Counted from the stretch's first letter, positions 27,321 through 36,804 are shown. The stretch: DNA of 57,410 bases from Oscillospiraceae bacterium (GCA_022509025.1 JAFLUB010000015.1:1-57410), one strand, 5' to 3'. Made by a program: numbers and translations. Notes: a model not told the origin generated them from the sequence alone.

Positions 27321-28133
27321 ATGGATAGTAAAAAGGACATGAATATCGAGTCATATGAAGGTCAGGATGCGTTTTACAGCGGAACAGACGAAGAATATGA
27401 GGAATTTTTAAGAAATGCCGATATAACAATAGATGATGGCGATGAAGCGGAACCTGTAGAGAATACACAGAGAGTAAATCTGAATGAAACAATTAATCTT
27501 CAGAATGTTATCGATAGATTTAAGAAAACAGCCGGCGACATAGGCAGCGGAGCTAAAACGCTTAAAGATTCTGTTGTCAGTAAGATTGATATATTCAAAC
27601 AAAAAAAAGAAGATGAAACCGGGGAAGAAAATAATACTGACACAGATGACGGCATTACCGAAAAGGTAAAAACAGCGCTTGAAAACATATCACAAAATAT
27701 TCAATCAGATTCAAAGGATACCGCAATTCTTGCGGATAAACTTGACGGCGCCGAATCGCAGCTTTCAGATATCTATAAGGATATAGAGTTAATTTCTTCA
27801 AAGCTTGATACGATTTCTTCAAGGCTTGAGTCATCAGGAGAGCGCTCAGGGGCTGGGATGGAAGACCTTGAAGAGAGTTGTTCTGATATTATGACATTGC
27901 TTGAATCAGTTGACGCTGATGTTTCTGAAATAAAGCAGGCGGTTCATTCTGTTTCAAAGCTGAATGATAGTATATTTGATTTGAAGAATACGCAGTATAA
28001 TACAAAAAATGCAATTTCAGAACTTGAAACAGCGTTTGCAAGACTCAAAAGAAAATGTGTGCTTGGCGTTACGGTGCTGAGTATATTGAGTGCAATTGTA
28101 ATAGTGCTTGAAATAATCTTGATGCTTTCATAA
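27321..28133 (+). CDS. Coiled-coil protein with C-terminal membrane anchor, function unknown
   Basis: A 270-residue protein. The start is ATG at 27321 behind AAAGGGTG; a TTG at 27303 is the upstream alternative. An acidic, low-complexity N-terminus is followed by long helices with heptad pattern (about residues 125-235) and a final hydrophobic segment, VTVLSILSAIVIVLEIILML, which would place the bulk in the cytoplasm as a tail-anchored protein. The segment KTAGDIGSGAKTLKDSVVSKI echoes the amphipathic start of the preceding zinc-ribbon protein, supporting a shared function. A strong terminator follows. Confidence 0.75.
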   Translation: MDSKKDMNIESYEGQDAFYSGTDEEYEEFLRNADITIDDGDEAEPVENTQRVNLNETINLQNVIDRFKKTAGDIGSGAKTLKDSVVSKIDIFKQKKEDETGEENNTDTDDGITEKVKTALENISQNIQSDSKDTAILADKLDGAESQLSDIYKDIELISSKLDTISSRLESSGERSGAGMEDLEESCSDIMTLLESVDADVSEIKQAVHSVSKLNDSIFDLKNTQYNTKNAISELETAFARLKRKCVLGVTVLSILSAIVIVLEIILMLS

Positions 28134-28140
28134 GTTTTAT

Positions 28141-28183
28141 GAAATGCGGCAAATATCACATATTTAGCCGCATTTCTTTTTTT
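28141..28183 (+). terminator. Rho-independent terminator
   Basis: GAAATGCGGC with GCCGCATTTC, extended by an inner AAATA/TATTT pair, followed by a TTTTTTT run. Confidence 0.88.
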
Positions 28184-28213
28184 ATAATTTATTTGTCAAA
28201 CTTACATTTTTTA

Positions 28214-28242
28214 TTGAAAATACCAATATTATGTGCTATACT
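28214..28242 (+). promoter_or_regulatory. Sigma-A promoter for the uxa operon
   Basis: TTGAAA (28214-28219), 17-base spacer, TATACT (28237-28242), with TG one base before the -10 (extended). The uxaC start is 40 bases downstream. No obvious operator was recognised. Confidence 0.65.
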
Positions 28243-28282
28243 ATCAATATGTTATAATTAATCTGAATAGGGAGTAGATATC

Positions 28283-29698
28283 GTGAAATCGTTTATGGAT
28301 GAAAATTTTATGCTTAGCAACGATGTCGCTGTAAAGCTTTATCACAATTATGCAGCTAAGATGCCGATATTTGACTATCATTGCCACTTAAGTCCTCAGG
28401 AAATGTATGAGGATAAGCCATTTGAGAGTATAACTGAGATGTTTCTTGACGGAGACCATTACAAATGGCGTTATATGCGCTCAATGGGACTCAATGAGAG
28501 ATATATGACAGGACACAGAACCGGTGATAAACCGTCGGATTATGAAAGATTTGAAGCATTCGTATCTGCGCTTCAGTATGCAATCGGTAATCCGCTCTAT
28601 CATTGGACCCATCTTGAACTTCAAAGATATTTCGGTATAGACACTGTTTGCCGCATAGATACTGCACGCGGGATTTTCGACAGCGCGAACAAGGTTATAA
28701 AAGAAAAGAATATGAGTCCTTCATATCTTATAAACAATTCAAATGTTGCGTGTGTCTGCACTACTGATGACCCTGCGGATACATTGGAATGGCATAAGAA
28801 AATCGCGGAAAAGGGACATATCAAGGCGAAGATTTTACCTACATTCCGCCCTGATTTTATGATTAATATTGATAAGGACACATATGCTGCATACATAAAA
28901 AAATTATCGGCTGTGTCAGGTGTGGAGATTACTTCTTATAATGACCTTATTGATGCAATATATAAAAGAATTGATTATTTCCATTCTGTAGGATGCAGAA
29001 TATCAGATCATGCTCTTGACTGTGTCCCTTATGCTGACGGCATTAATGTAAATTCAGTATTTAAAAAAGCAATATCCGGAATCAGTCTTACTGATAATGA
29101 AATAAAGGGTTATAAATCAAGAGTGCTGATTGACCTTGCAAAAAAATATAAATCCCTTGATTGGGCGATGCAACTACATATCGGAGCGCTTCGTAATAAC
29201 AACACGAAAATGTTTAATCTTTTAGGCGCGGATACCGGCTTCGACTCAATAGCAGATTATAATATAGCCGTTGATTTGTCGAACCTTTTAAATGCAATGG
29301 ATACAACGGATGATCTTCCCAAAACAATTCTTTATACTCTTAATCCGAAGGATAACTATGTAATTGCAACTATGCTGGGTAATTTTCAGGCGGAAGGTAC
29401 AGGCGGTAAAATACAGTTCGGTTCAGGCTGGTGGTTCTGCGACCAACGAGACGGAATGATTGAGCAAATGAAGTCGCTTTCAAATCTCGGCGCTCTTAAT
29501 AAGTTTGTAGGAATGCTTACTGATTCGAGAAGCTTCTTATCGTATACAAGACATGAGTATTTCAGGCGTATCCTGTGTAATCTTATTGGAGAATGGGTTA
29601 TAAACGGCGAGTTTCCGGCTGATTTTGATACGCTCGGAAAAATTGTTGAAGATATCTCGTTCAATAATGCAAAGAATTACTTTGGAATTGAGTTATAG
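28283..29698 (+). CDS. uxaC: Uronate isomerase UxaC
   Basis: Isomerises D-galacturonate to tagaturonate and D-glucuronate to fructuronate, an amidohydrolase-fold enzyme. The 471 residues include the metal-site YHCHLSP near residue 37 and the conserved PFESITEMFLDGDHYKWRYM region. The GTG start at 28283 follows GGGAG. It is the first gene of uxaC-uxaB-uxaA, the classical hexuronate route toward 2-keto-3-deoxygluconate. The next step, kdgK/kdgA, is not in the window. Confidence 0.95.
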   Translation: MKSFMDENFMLSNDVAVKLYHNYAAKMPIFDYHCHLSPQEMYEDKPFESITEMFLDGDHYKWRYMRSMGLNERYMTGHRTGDKPSDYERFEAFVSALQYAIGNPLYHWTHLELQRYFGIDTVCRIDTARGIFDSANKVIKEKNMSPSYLINNSNVACVCTTDDPADTLEWHKKIAEKGHIKAKILPTFRPDFMINIDKDTYAAYIKKLSAVSGVEITSYNDLIDAIYKRIDYFHSVGCRISDHALDCVPYADGINVNSVFKKAISGISLTDNEIKGYKSRVLIDLAKKYKSLDWAMQLHIGALRNNNTKMFNLLGADTGFDSIADYNIAVDLSNLLNAMDTTDDLPKTILYTLNPKDNYVIATMLGNFQAEGTGGKIQFGSGWWFCDQRDGMIEQMKSLSNLGALNKFVGMLTDSRSFLSYTRHEYFRRILCNLIGEWVINGEFPADFDTLGKIVEDISFNNAKNYFGIEL

Positions 29699-29877
29699 GA
29701 GATTAACGTGAAAAAGGAGCGGCACATCTCACCCTTTTCAGGAACTTGAAGTATCCGCATGCGACTGCGTTCCTCAAAAGCGCAATCTGGTTGACTCCAG
29801 GTTGCATGGGCGAGCAGCAAATGTAATTTGCGACCAGCCTTTTCCACGTTACAATTTGTGTTGCTGCAAGGCAGCAA
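29699..29877 (+). ncRNA. Candidate structured intercistronic RNA between uxaC and uxaB
   Basis: TAACGTGAAAAAGG (29704-29717) pairs with CCTTTTCCACGTTA (29838-29851), 13 of 14 positions. Within it are AGGAAC/GTTCCT, a GCAATCTGG/CCAGGTTGC hairpin and GCAAAT-GTA-ATTTGC. After it TTGCTGC-AAG-GCAGCAA (29861-29877) ends just before the uxaB ribosome site. The AAAAGG segment could alternatively pair with a nearer CCTTTT (29733-29738). This is unlike any riboswitch class I recognise; it is a candidate only. Confidence 0.5.
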
Positions 29878-29891
29878 AATGGAGGATTAAA

Positions 29892-31265
29892 ATGGAGCTA
29901 TTAAAAAGAACGGTGGCTCAGAAAAAACATACTGAGCGTGTATTACAGTTCGGAGAAGGTAATTTCTTAAGGGGCTTTGTTGACTGGATGTTTGACAGAC
30001 TGAACAAGGAAAATGACGGTGATTATGGTGTTGCGGTTGTTATGCCTCTGTCAAATCCGACTATGGACAAATTTATAAATGATCAGGATGGTTTATACGA
30101 TTTATATCTGCGCGGACTCCTTAACGGTCAGAGAATAGAAGAAAAGAGGGTTATAGAATGTGTGACCCGCTGTATTGATCCATACGCGAGGACAGACGAA
30201 TTCTTTGAATGCGCTGCGAACCCCGATTTAAGATTTATAGTGTCCAATACAACGGAAGCGGGTATAGAATACAAACCGGGCGATGACGGTAAATCTTTTA
30301 ATAACACAACCTTTCCCGGCAGACTCACAATGTTTCTGAAGAAACGATTTGATTTGAACCTACCGGGCTTTATACTGTTTCCATGTGAACTCATTGATAG
30401 AAACGGTGATGAATTAAAGAAATGCGTATTAAAATACGCAGAGGATTTTGGTTATGGCAGTGATTTTATAAGATGGGTAAATGAAGAGAACCATTTCACA
30501 AACACACTTGTTGACCGTATTGTTACCGGATACCCGAAGGATGATGCCGAAAAGATGTGTGAGGAATACGGATATATTGATAATGTTATAGATACAGCAG
30601 AGATATTCCATTTATGGGTAATTGAGGGTGACAAAAAATTAGCTGCTGAAATCCCGTTTACAGATATAGGCTTGAATGTTCTGTGGACTGATGATGTGAC
30701 ACCGTATAAAAAGCGTAAGGTGCGTATTCTAAACGGCGCTCATACAATGATGGTGCCGGCGGCAAGACTTGCCGGACTTGAATCAGTGGGCGAGGCAATG
30801 AATGATGAATTGATTTATTCATTTATGCATAAGGGCGTATATGAGGAAATCATTCCAACTCTTGACTTGCCGAAAGATGAGCTGATAAAATTTGCGGATG
30901 ATGTAACAGAACGTTTCAGAAACCCTTTCATAAAGCATCTTCTGCTTAGTATAACTTTAAATTCAGTGTCAAAATTCAAGGTGCGCGATTTGCCGTCTCT
31001 ACTGGAATATATTGATAAATTCGGCAAAGAGCCTCCATGCCTTGTATTTTCGCTTGCGGCGCTTATTGCGTTTTATAAAGGCGATGAGGCAAATGACGAT
31101 ATAGCTGTAATGGAATTTATGAAAAATGCGTCTGTGGAAGAAATTCTTTCAAAAAATGAATACTGGGATAGTGACTTATCGTTCCTGCTTCCGTCAGTCA
31201 GGAAGTATCTTGCTGATATTGAGGAAAATGGTATAAGGAACGCAATGAAGGCAATAGTAAAATGA
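29892..31265 (+). CDS. uxaB: Tagaturonate reductase (altronate oxidoreductase) UxaB
   Basis: NADH-dependent reduction of tagaturonate to altronate; polyol-specific long-chain dehydrogenase family. The start is ATG at 29892 behind GGAGG; the frame runs back to 29802 through the folded leader and is not the start. 457 residues: the N-terminal Rossmann region opens with LQFGEGNFLRGFVDWM, and the C-terminal domain carries KVRILNGAHTMMVPAARLAG with the conserved catalytic lysine region of the family. It overlaps uxaA by 4 bases (ATGA), implying translational coupling. Confidence 0.94.
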   Translation: MELLKRTVAQKKHTERVLQFGEGNFLRGFVDWMFDRLNKENDGDYGVAVVMPLSNPTMDKFINDQDGLYDLYLRGLLNGQRIEEKRVIECVTRCIDPYARTDEFFECAANPDLRFIVSNTTEAGIEYKPGDDGKSFNNTTFPGRLTMFLKKRFDLNLPGFILFPCELIDRNGDELKKCVLKYAEDFGYGSDFIRWVNEENHFTNTLVDRIVTGYPKDDAEKMCEEYGYIDNVIDTAEIFHLWVIEGDKKLAAEIPFTDIGLNVLWTDDVTPYKKRKVRILNGAHTMMVPAARLAGLESVGEAMNDELIYSFMHKGVYEEIIPTLDLPKDELIKFADDVTERFRNPFIKHLLLSITLNSVSKFKVRDLPSLLEYIDKFGKEPPCLVFSLAALIAFYKGDEANDDIAVMEFMKNASVEEILSKNEYWDSDLSFLLPSVRKYLADIEENGIRNAMKAIVK

Positions 31266-32674
31266 AACAGATAAAGATTAGTGAAAAAGACAATGTGGCT
31301 GTAATGCTTGAAGGAGATTTAAGCGGTCATAAAGTAGCGCTTTGCGATATAAAGAAGGGTGAAAATGTAACCAAATACGGCTACCCTATAGGACATGCTA
31401 CAGAGAATATCAACGCGGGAGAACATATTCACACACATAATTTAAAGACAAATCTCAGCGGTACTCTGGAATATACATATGAACCCGAGTTGAATGAAAT
31501 AACCCCTGAGCCCAAAAGGACATTCATGGGCTACGTCCGTGAAGACGGCAGAGTTGGAATACGCAATGAGATATGGATTATTAACACTGTAGGCTGTGTC
31601 AATAAGACCTCTGAAATTATAGCGCGAGAAGCTATGGCAAAATACGGTATGGAATGCGATGGAATATACAATTTCCCGCATCCATTCGGATGCTCACAGC
31701 TTGGCGACGACCAAAGAACAACGCAGGCGGTTTTGAAGGGGCTTGTAAATCATCCTAACGCAGCCGGAGTACTCGTTTTGGGCTTAGGCTGCGAAAATAA
31801 TAATATTCCTGTATTTCGTGAAGTTTTAGGCAAGGTTAATGAGAAGCGTGTAAAGTTTTTAAGCACTCAGGAATATAGTGATGAAATCAGTGCCGCGCTT
31901 GATTTAATAGGTGAATTAGTTGAATATGCAAAAACGTTTAAGCGCCGGGAATGCGATTTATCATCGCTTGTAGTAGGTTTAAAATGCGGCGGTTCGGACG
32001 GATTTTCGGGACTTACCGCCAATCCTTTGATAGGACGGTTTTCTGACAGATTAATTTCTTTCGGGGGTAGTACTGTATTAACCGAGGTGCCGGAAATGTT
32101 CGGCGCGGAAACAATACTGATGAACAGATGTCAGGATAAAGAAACATTTGATAAGACTGTGAAGTTGATAAATGATTTTAAGGATTATTTCACAAGTCAT
32201 AACCAGGTAGTGTATGAAAATCCGTCTCCCGGTAATAAAAAGGGCGGTATAACCACATTAGAGGATAAATCTCTCGGCTGTGTTCAGAAATCAGGTAATG
32301 CCAATGTTTCTGATGTTATTCCAATAGGCGGCAGTGTTGAAAAGAAGGGTTTAAATCTGCTGACCGGCCCGGGCAATGATATTGTCGCTGTGACTAACCT
32401 GACCGCGTCGGGGTGTCATCTGATTTTATTTTCTACAGGACGTGGTACGCCTGTTGGCGCGCCTGTGCCGACAGTTAAAATATCAACTAATACTGATTTA
32501 GCAGATAATAAACCGCATTGGATTGACTTTGATGCAGGAGTAGTTCTTGACGGCATAGATTTAACAGATGAACTTACAGATTATGTAATCCGAGTTGCGG
32601 AAGGTCTGAAAACAAATAACGAAAAGTATGGCTATCGTGAAATTTCGATTTTCAAAGACGGTGTAATTTTATAA
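31262..32674 (+). CDS. uxaA: Altronate dehydratase UxaA
   Basis: Dehydrates altronate to 2-keto-3-deoxygluconate. The 470 residues begin with a SAF domain (about 1-90, including HIHTHNLKTNL) and continue with the long dehydratase domain carrying the cysteine-containing GLGCENN and KCGGSDGFSGLTANP motifs, typical metal-dependent UxaA/GarD family features. It has a four-base start-stop overlap with uxaB. The operon ends here or reads on into the HD-GYP gene 32 bases later. Confidence 0.96.
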   Translation: MKQIKISEKDNVAVMLEGDLSGHKVALCDIKKGENVTKYGYPIGHATENINAGEHIHTHNLKTNLSGTLEYTYEPELNEITPEPKRTFMGYVREDGRVGIRNEIWIINTVGCVNKTSEIIAREAMAKYGMECDGIYNFPHPFGCSQLGDDQRTTQAVLKGLVNHPNAAGVLVLGLGCENNNIPVFREVLGKVNEKRVKFLSTQEYSDEISAALDLIGELVEYAKTFKRRECDLSSLVVGLKCGGSDGFSGLTANPLIGRFSDRLISFGGSTVLTEVPEMFGAETILMNRCQDKETFDKTVKLINDFKDYFTSHNQVVYENPSPGNKKGGITTLEDKSLGCVQKSGNANVSDVIPIGGSVEKKGLNLLTGPGNDIVAVTNLTASGCHLILFSTGRGTPVGAPVPTVKISTNTDLADNKPHWIDFDAGVVLDGIDLTDELTDYVIRVAEGLKTNNEKYGYREISIFKDGVIL

Positions 32675-32706
32675 AGGAAAATATATAGGTGGAGACGGAG
32701 GGACTT

Positions 32707-33843
32707 ATGAATTCTCGCATATATAAAATCAACCGGAATCTGGTTGTGGGATGGATGATTATTGTATTAGTGCTGTTTGTAGCTTATCTTGGTGAAGTAT
32801 TAAAAGGCGAACGAACAGTGACATATTTGTGTATATTTATGGCAATGACTGCCATTCCGGCATTTTTTACATTTTTTTTGTACTTAAAAAAGCCTGACAG
32901 AAACGATCTCAGATATTATATTGTTGTCGGATACTTTTTTCTTTATATTTTTGCCATGATGTCAGGAAGCACTACTCTTGTATTCTGCTATATTCTGCCG
33001 ATGCTGTCGCTTTTAGTGTTATACCATCAGCCGAATATTATTCTTTTTACAGGTATTGCATCGTTCATAATTAACATAATTTCTATAGTAAACAGAATAT
33101 TTATAGGTAGCTTAACTATGTCTAACAGTAAAGAAGCGGAAATCCAGATTGCGTTATTGTTGCTCTGCTTTGGCGGTTCATATGCCGCTGCGAAGCTGTA
33201 TGATGAAATTACCAGACAAAACAGAGCTTATTTTGAAATGCTTAACGAAAAAAATACGCAAACTATCGAAACTATCGCCCATGCATTAGAGGCTAAGGAC
33301 GCATACACCCGCGGACATTCACAAAGAGTAGCCGCTTATTCGGTTCAGATTGCAAAAGAGCTCGGGTTACCGGAAGAAGATGTTAAAAATATACGCACTG
33401 TAGCTCTTCTGCATGACATAGGAAAAATAGGTATTCCTGATTCTGTATTAAATAAACCCGGAAAGCTTACAGATGAGGAATATAACATGATGAAGCTTCA
33501 TCCTGTAACAGGCTGCGAAATAATGAAGGATATAAATTCAATTCCGGGAGTTCATGTCGGAACAAAGTACCACCATGAAAGGTACGATGGTAAAGGATAT
33601 CCGGAGGGGCTGAGCGGTGATAATATACCATACATTGCGCGCGTTATCGCAGTTGCTGATGCATATGACGCTATGACAAGCACCCGCGTATACAGAAAAC
33701 GGCTCTCAGATGAAGAGGTCATGTCCGAATTGGAAAATGGCGTGGGTACTCAGTTTGATCCCAATATCGCGAAAACACTGATAAAATTAATTAAAAGCGA
33801 TAAACTTAAAAATGTCGATCCTTGTATGCCTAAAAGCGCATAA
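32707..33843 (+). CDS. Membrane HD-GYP domain protein (cyclic-di-GMP phosphodiesterase type)
   Basis: The N-terminal 170 residues hold about six hydrophobic segments (for example VVGWMIIVLVLFVAYLG and PMLSLLVLYHQ), then a short coiled linker. A complete HD-GYP domain follows with HALEAKDAYTRGHS, LLHDIGKIGIP, HHERYDGKGYPEGLSG and VADAYDAMTS. The HD and GYP motifs are intact, so hydrolysis of c-di-GMP or a related dinucleotide is likely. The start is ATG at 32707 after CGGAGGG. It may be co-transcribed with uxaCBA. No sensory domain is recognisable beyond the membrane part. Confidence 0.9.
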   Translation: MNSRIYKINRNLVVGWMIIVLVLFVAYLGEVLKGERTVTYLCIFMAMTAIPAFFTFFLYLKKPDRNDLRYYIVVGYFFLYIFAMMSGSTTLVFCYILPMLSLLVLYHQPNIILFTGIASFIINIISIVNRIFIGSLTMSNSKEAEIQIALLLLCFGGSYAAAKLYDEITRQNRAYFEMLNEKNTQTIETIAHALEAKDAYTRGHSQRVAAYSVQIAKELGLPEEDVKNIRTVALLHDIGKIGIPDSVLNKPGKLTDEEYNMMKLHPVTGCEIMKDINSIPGVHVGTKYHHERYDGKGYPEGLSGDNIPYIARVIAVADAYDAMTSTRVYRKRLSDEEVMSELENGVGTQFDPNIAKTLIKLIKSDKLKNVDPCMPKSA

Positions 33844-33923
33844 TATTCAGTGCCTCAACTGTTGTTTTTAACCATATCACTTTAAAGGTGTCAATGATAT
33901 ATGACATAAGTGGAGTTTCCTGA

Positions 33924-33952
33924 TTGACATTCTCTGTATAAGGTGATAAAAT
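33924..33952 (+). promoter_or_regulatory. Sigma-A promoter for the PL11 lyase gene
   Basis: Perfect TTGACA (33924-33929), 17-base spacer, TAAAAT (33947-33952). The start codon is at 33998. Confidence 0.75.
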
Positions 33953-33997
33953 AATATAGATGAAGAACAAAATGCTAAAACAAAGGAGAGATAATCT

Positions 33998-36802
33998 ATG
34001 GATTTAAGCTTTGATTTTGGAAGCAAACCTGCCGCTGACGGATATATAAAAATAACCGGCAGAAGTCTTTTTGATGAGGAGATTGGATATGGCATAGGCC
34101 ATAGAGCACAGGCTATGCTTAGAAATTCCGGTGAAAAGGAAATATTGAGAGATTTTCTTATCATGGACAGAAATGATTTCAGAGTAAAGGTTCCGAACGG
34201 AATATATAAGATAAGAATCGCGCTCGGTGATTACGAGGATGAGGGCGACGTTACTACCGTATTCAAAATAAACGGTGAGGAGGAGCATTCATGGGTTAGT
34301 GACAGCACCGTTATTGAGCGATTCCATGAGGTTGAGGTAACAAACGGAGAAATATATTTTGAGTTTTCGGGAAAACATCCGGCGCTTAACGCGATTGATA
34401 TTGCCGCAAAGCGCTGGTTAAAGATGACGGACGTTTCATGGACTACATGCGCAAAGCCGGAAAGTCCGTCAATCACGCTTACCTGGCCGAAGGTGGAGGG
34501 CAGTCATGGATATCAGATTGTAAGAAAAAATCTTAGAAATAATGAGTATGACCAATCGGAAAATGTGTATACCGAAAGTTATACCGATAATTCCGTTCAT
34601 CTTTGTAAGAAGTACGAATATAGTGTATATCCGCTGTATTCAAATAAATTCCGCGGCAGCCACCATACAACGGTTGTTGCAGAAGTAGTTGACGGCGGCG
34701 AGGTTAATGGTGATATAACTGACCTTGTGGCTATATCCAAAGGAAATCACGTAACGCTCCTTTGGGAAAGTACATACAACGCTGCATTCTATAACATATT
34801 CCGTAAGGCTCCTTATGGTAAGCCAATCCAGATAGGAACCACAAGAGAATGCCGTTATGCTGATACTGAGGTGGATACAACCGTAAAATTCACCTATACT
34901 GTTGTTGCGGTAACTCCGCAGGGATATTCGCCGGAATACACGGTTGATTCCGAAATAAAGGCAAAACCGTTCAGGAGAAAGATGGAAACGCTTGACCGCG
35001 CGCTTGTAGCGGTTCCGACTAAGGACGGAGTATTTTTGAGCTGGAGATTACAGGCTTATGAATATAAAATAGGACTCGGTTTTGTTTTGTTCAGAAACTC
35101 GGAACGTATCACGGATGTTTTGACAGGACCTACAAACTATCTCGACCCGGATGGAAAGAAGGGTGATGTATATACAGTAAAGGCAGCGCTTAACGGCAAA
35201 ATGGAGAAAGACGGATACAGTACTAAGGTATGGGACAAGGAGTATCTTTCTATTCCTTTGAACAAGCCGGAACCGTTCATCTCTCCGCGCGGCAGAGTGC
35301 ATGAATATACGGCAAATGACGCAACGGTTGCAGACCTTGACGGTGACGGCGAGTACGAGATAGTATTCCGCTGGGACGCAAACGGAAGAGATAACTCACA
35401 CAAGGGTTTTTCAGGCAACTGTATAATAGATGCGTACAAGCTTAACGGAAAGCAACTTTGGAGAATAGATTTAGGAAAAAATATAAGAGCGGGTCAACAT
35501 TATACGCAGATGATGCTCTATGATTTTAATAACGATGGTAAAGCGGAACTTATATGTAAGACTGCCGATGGTACAATTGACGGCAAAGGAAATATAATCG
35601 GAGACCCTTATGCTGATTATCGCAATCAGGACGGATTTATTCTTGAGGGACGCGAGTATCTTACGATGTTCAACGGCGAAACCGGCGAAATAATGGATAC
35701 TACCGACTACGATCCACCGCGTGGAAATGTTGCAGAATGGGGCGACAGCTGGGGTAACAGAGTTGACCGTTTCCTTGCGTGTGTAGCATATCTTGACGGT
35801 GTTAATCCGAGCGTTGTTATGTGCCGCGGCTACTATGACCATGGCAGACCGACCTATCTTGTAGCGTATGATATTATAGATAATAAATTTGTTAAGAGAT
35901 GGCGCTTTGTTGCGGACAGAACGCATAATATCGAATATACATATCAGGGCAATCATAACCTTGGCGTAGGCGATGTTGACGGTGACGGCAAGGACGAGAT
36001 AGTTTACGGCTCAATGTCTGTTGATGATGACGGACGCGGAATGTTCTCGACAGGTCTTATGCACGGAGACACTATAAATGTCGGTAAATTCACTCCGGAC
36101 GGAGATGGACTGGACTGCTTCCAGATTCACGAAGAGGCGCATGCGGCATTAGGTTTTGAGAGACATAATCCTGCCACAGGTGAAATTCTGTGGGGACATT
36201 ACACCGGCAGAGATACAACCAGAGGTCTCTGCGCAAAGATTGACCCGCGTTATCCGGGTAATCAGTGCTGGGTAATGGGAGAACAGTTATTTACAATGGA
36301 TGGAGAGGTAATAACAGAGAATGCTCCGAAATCAATAAATTTTGCAATTTGGTGGGACGGTGATCTTTTAAGAGAGCTTTTTGATTGTGAACTGGATGAG
36401 ATAATCCAATGCGGACGTCCCAAAATCTATAAATGGGATTATGAAAACGAGAAACTCGTTACAATCTTTGACCCGAAGGGAACATTCACAAATAACGGCA
36501 CAAAAGGCGTTCCATGTATCCAGGCAAGTATTCTTGGCGATTGGCGCGAGGATATTGTGTTAAGAAACGAAGACGACACAGAACTTCGTGTCTACACAAC
36601 AACCCACCTTACGGAACATCGTTTATATACTCTTATGCACGATCCTGTTTATCGTCTGAGTGTTGCATGGCAGAATACAGCATATAATCAGTGTACACAA
36701 ACGGGATTCTATATAGGACCTGATATGAAGGAAATCCCTGTACCGGATCATGATTATGTCAGAGGAGAAATATTACCCGAGTTCACAGAGGATATTGAAT
36801 AG
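33998..36802 (+). CDS. Rhamnogalacturonan lyase (polysaccharide lyase family 11 type), no signal peptide
   Basis: The 934-residue protein begins MDLSFDFGSKPAADGYIKIT, a galactose-binding-like N-terminal domain of the kind found on rhamnogalacturonan acetylesterases (about residues 1-150). Fn3-like beta modules follow (about 150-325). The catalytic region is an eight-bladed propeller of PL11 type with repeated calcium-binding stretches VADLDGDGEYEI, LYDFNNDGKAEL and VGDVDGDGKDEI. PL11 enzymes cleave the rhamnose-galacturonate backbone of pectin. There is no signal peptide or anchor, so it may work inside the cell on imported oligosaccharides, as the Bacillus YesX exolyase does. It has its own promoter and terminator. 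Confidence 0.9.
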   Translation: MDLSFDFGSKPAADGYIKITGRSLFDEEIGYGIGHRAQAMLRNSGEKEILRDFLIMDRNDFRVKVPNGIYKIRIALGDYEDEGDVTTVFKINGEEEHSWVSDSTVIERFHEVEVTNGEIYFEFSGKHPALNAIDIAAKRWLKMTDVSWTTCAKPESPSITLTWPKVEGSHGYQIVRKNLRNNEYDQSENVYTESYTDNSVHLCKKYEYSVYPLYSNKFRGSHHTTVVAEVVDGGEVNGDITDLVAISKGNHVTLLWESTYNAAFYNIFRKAPYGKPIQIGTTRECRYADTEVDTTVKFTYTVVAVTPQGYSPEYTVDSEIKAKPFRRKMETLDRALVAVPTKDGVFLSWRLQAYEYKIGLGFVLFRNSERITDVLTGPTNYLDPDGKKGDVYTVKAALNGKMEKDGYSTKVWDKEYLSIPLNKPEPFISPRGRVHEYTANDATVADLDGDGEYEIVFRWDANGRDNSHKGFSGNCIIDAYKLNGKQLWRIDLGKNIRAGQHYTQMMLYDFNNDGKAELICKTADGTIDGKGNIIGDPYADYRNQDGFILEGREYLTMFNGETGEIMDTTDYDPPRGNVAEWGDSWGNRVDRFLACVAYLDGVNPSVVMCRGYYDHGRPTYLVAYDIIDNKFVKRWRFVADRTHNIEYTYQGNHNLGVGDVDGDGKDEIVYGSMSVDDDGRGMFSTGLMHGDTINVGKFTPDGDGLDCFQIHEEAHAALGFERHNPATGEILWGHYTGRDTTRGLCAKIDPRYPGNQCWVMGEQLFTMDGEVITENAPKSINFAIWWDGDLLRELFDCELDEIIQCGRPKIYKWDYENEKLVTIFDPKGTFTNNGTKGVPCIQASILGDWREDIVLRNEDDTELRVYTTTHLTEHRLYTLMHDPVYRLSVAWQNTAYNQCTQTGFYIGPDMKEIPVPDHDYVRGEILPEFTEDIE

Positions 36803-36804
36803 AA

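Noticed and set aside
29802-29891. Extended N-terminus of UxaB
   Set aside because: The Cys-rich, unnatural sequence is read through the folded leader. The family N-terminus and GGAGG support ATG at 29892.
32675-32706. Cyclic-di-GMP riboswitch before the HD-GYP gene
   Set aside because: The gap is only 32 bases and holds just a ribosome site.
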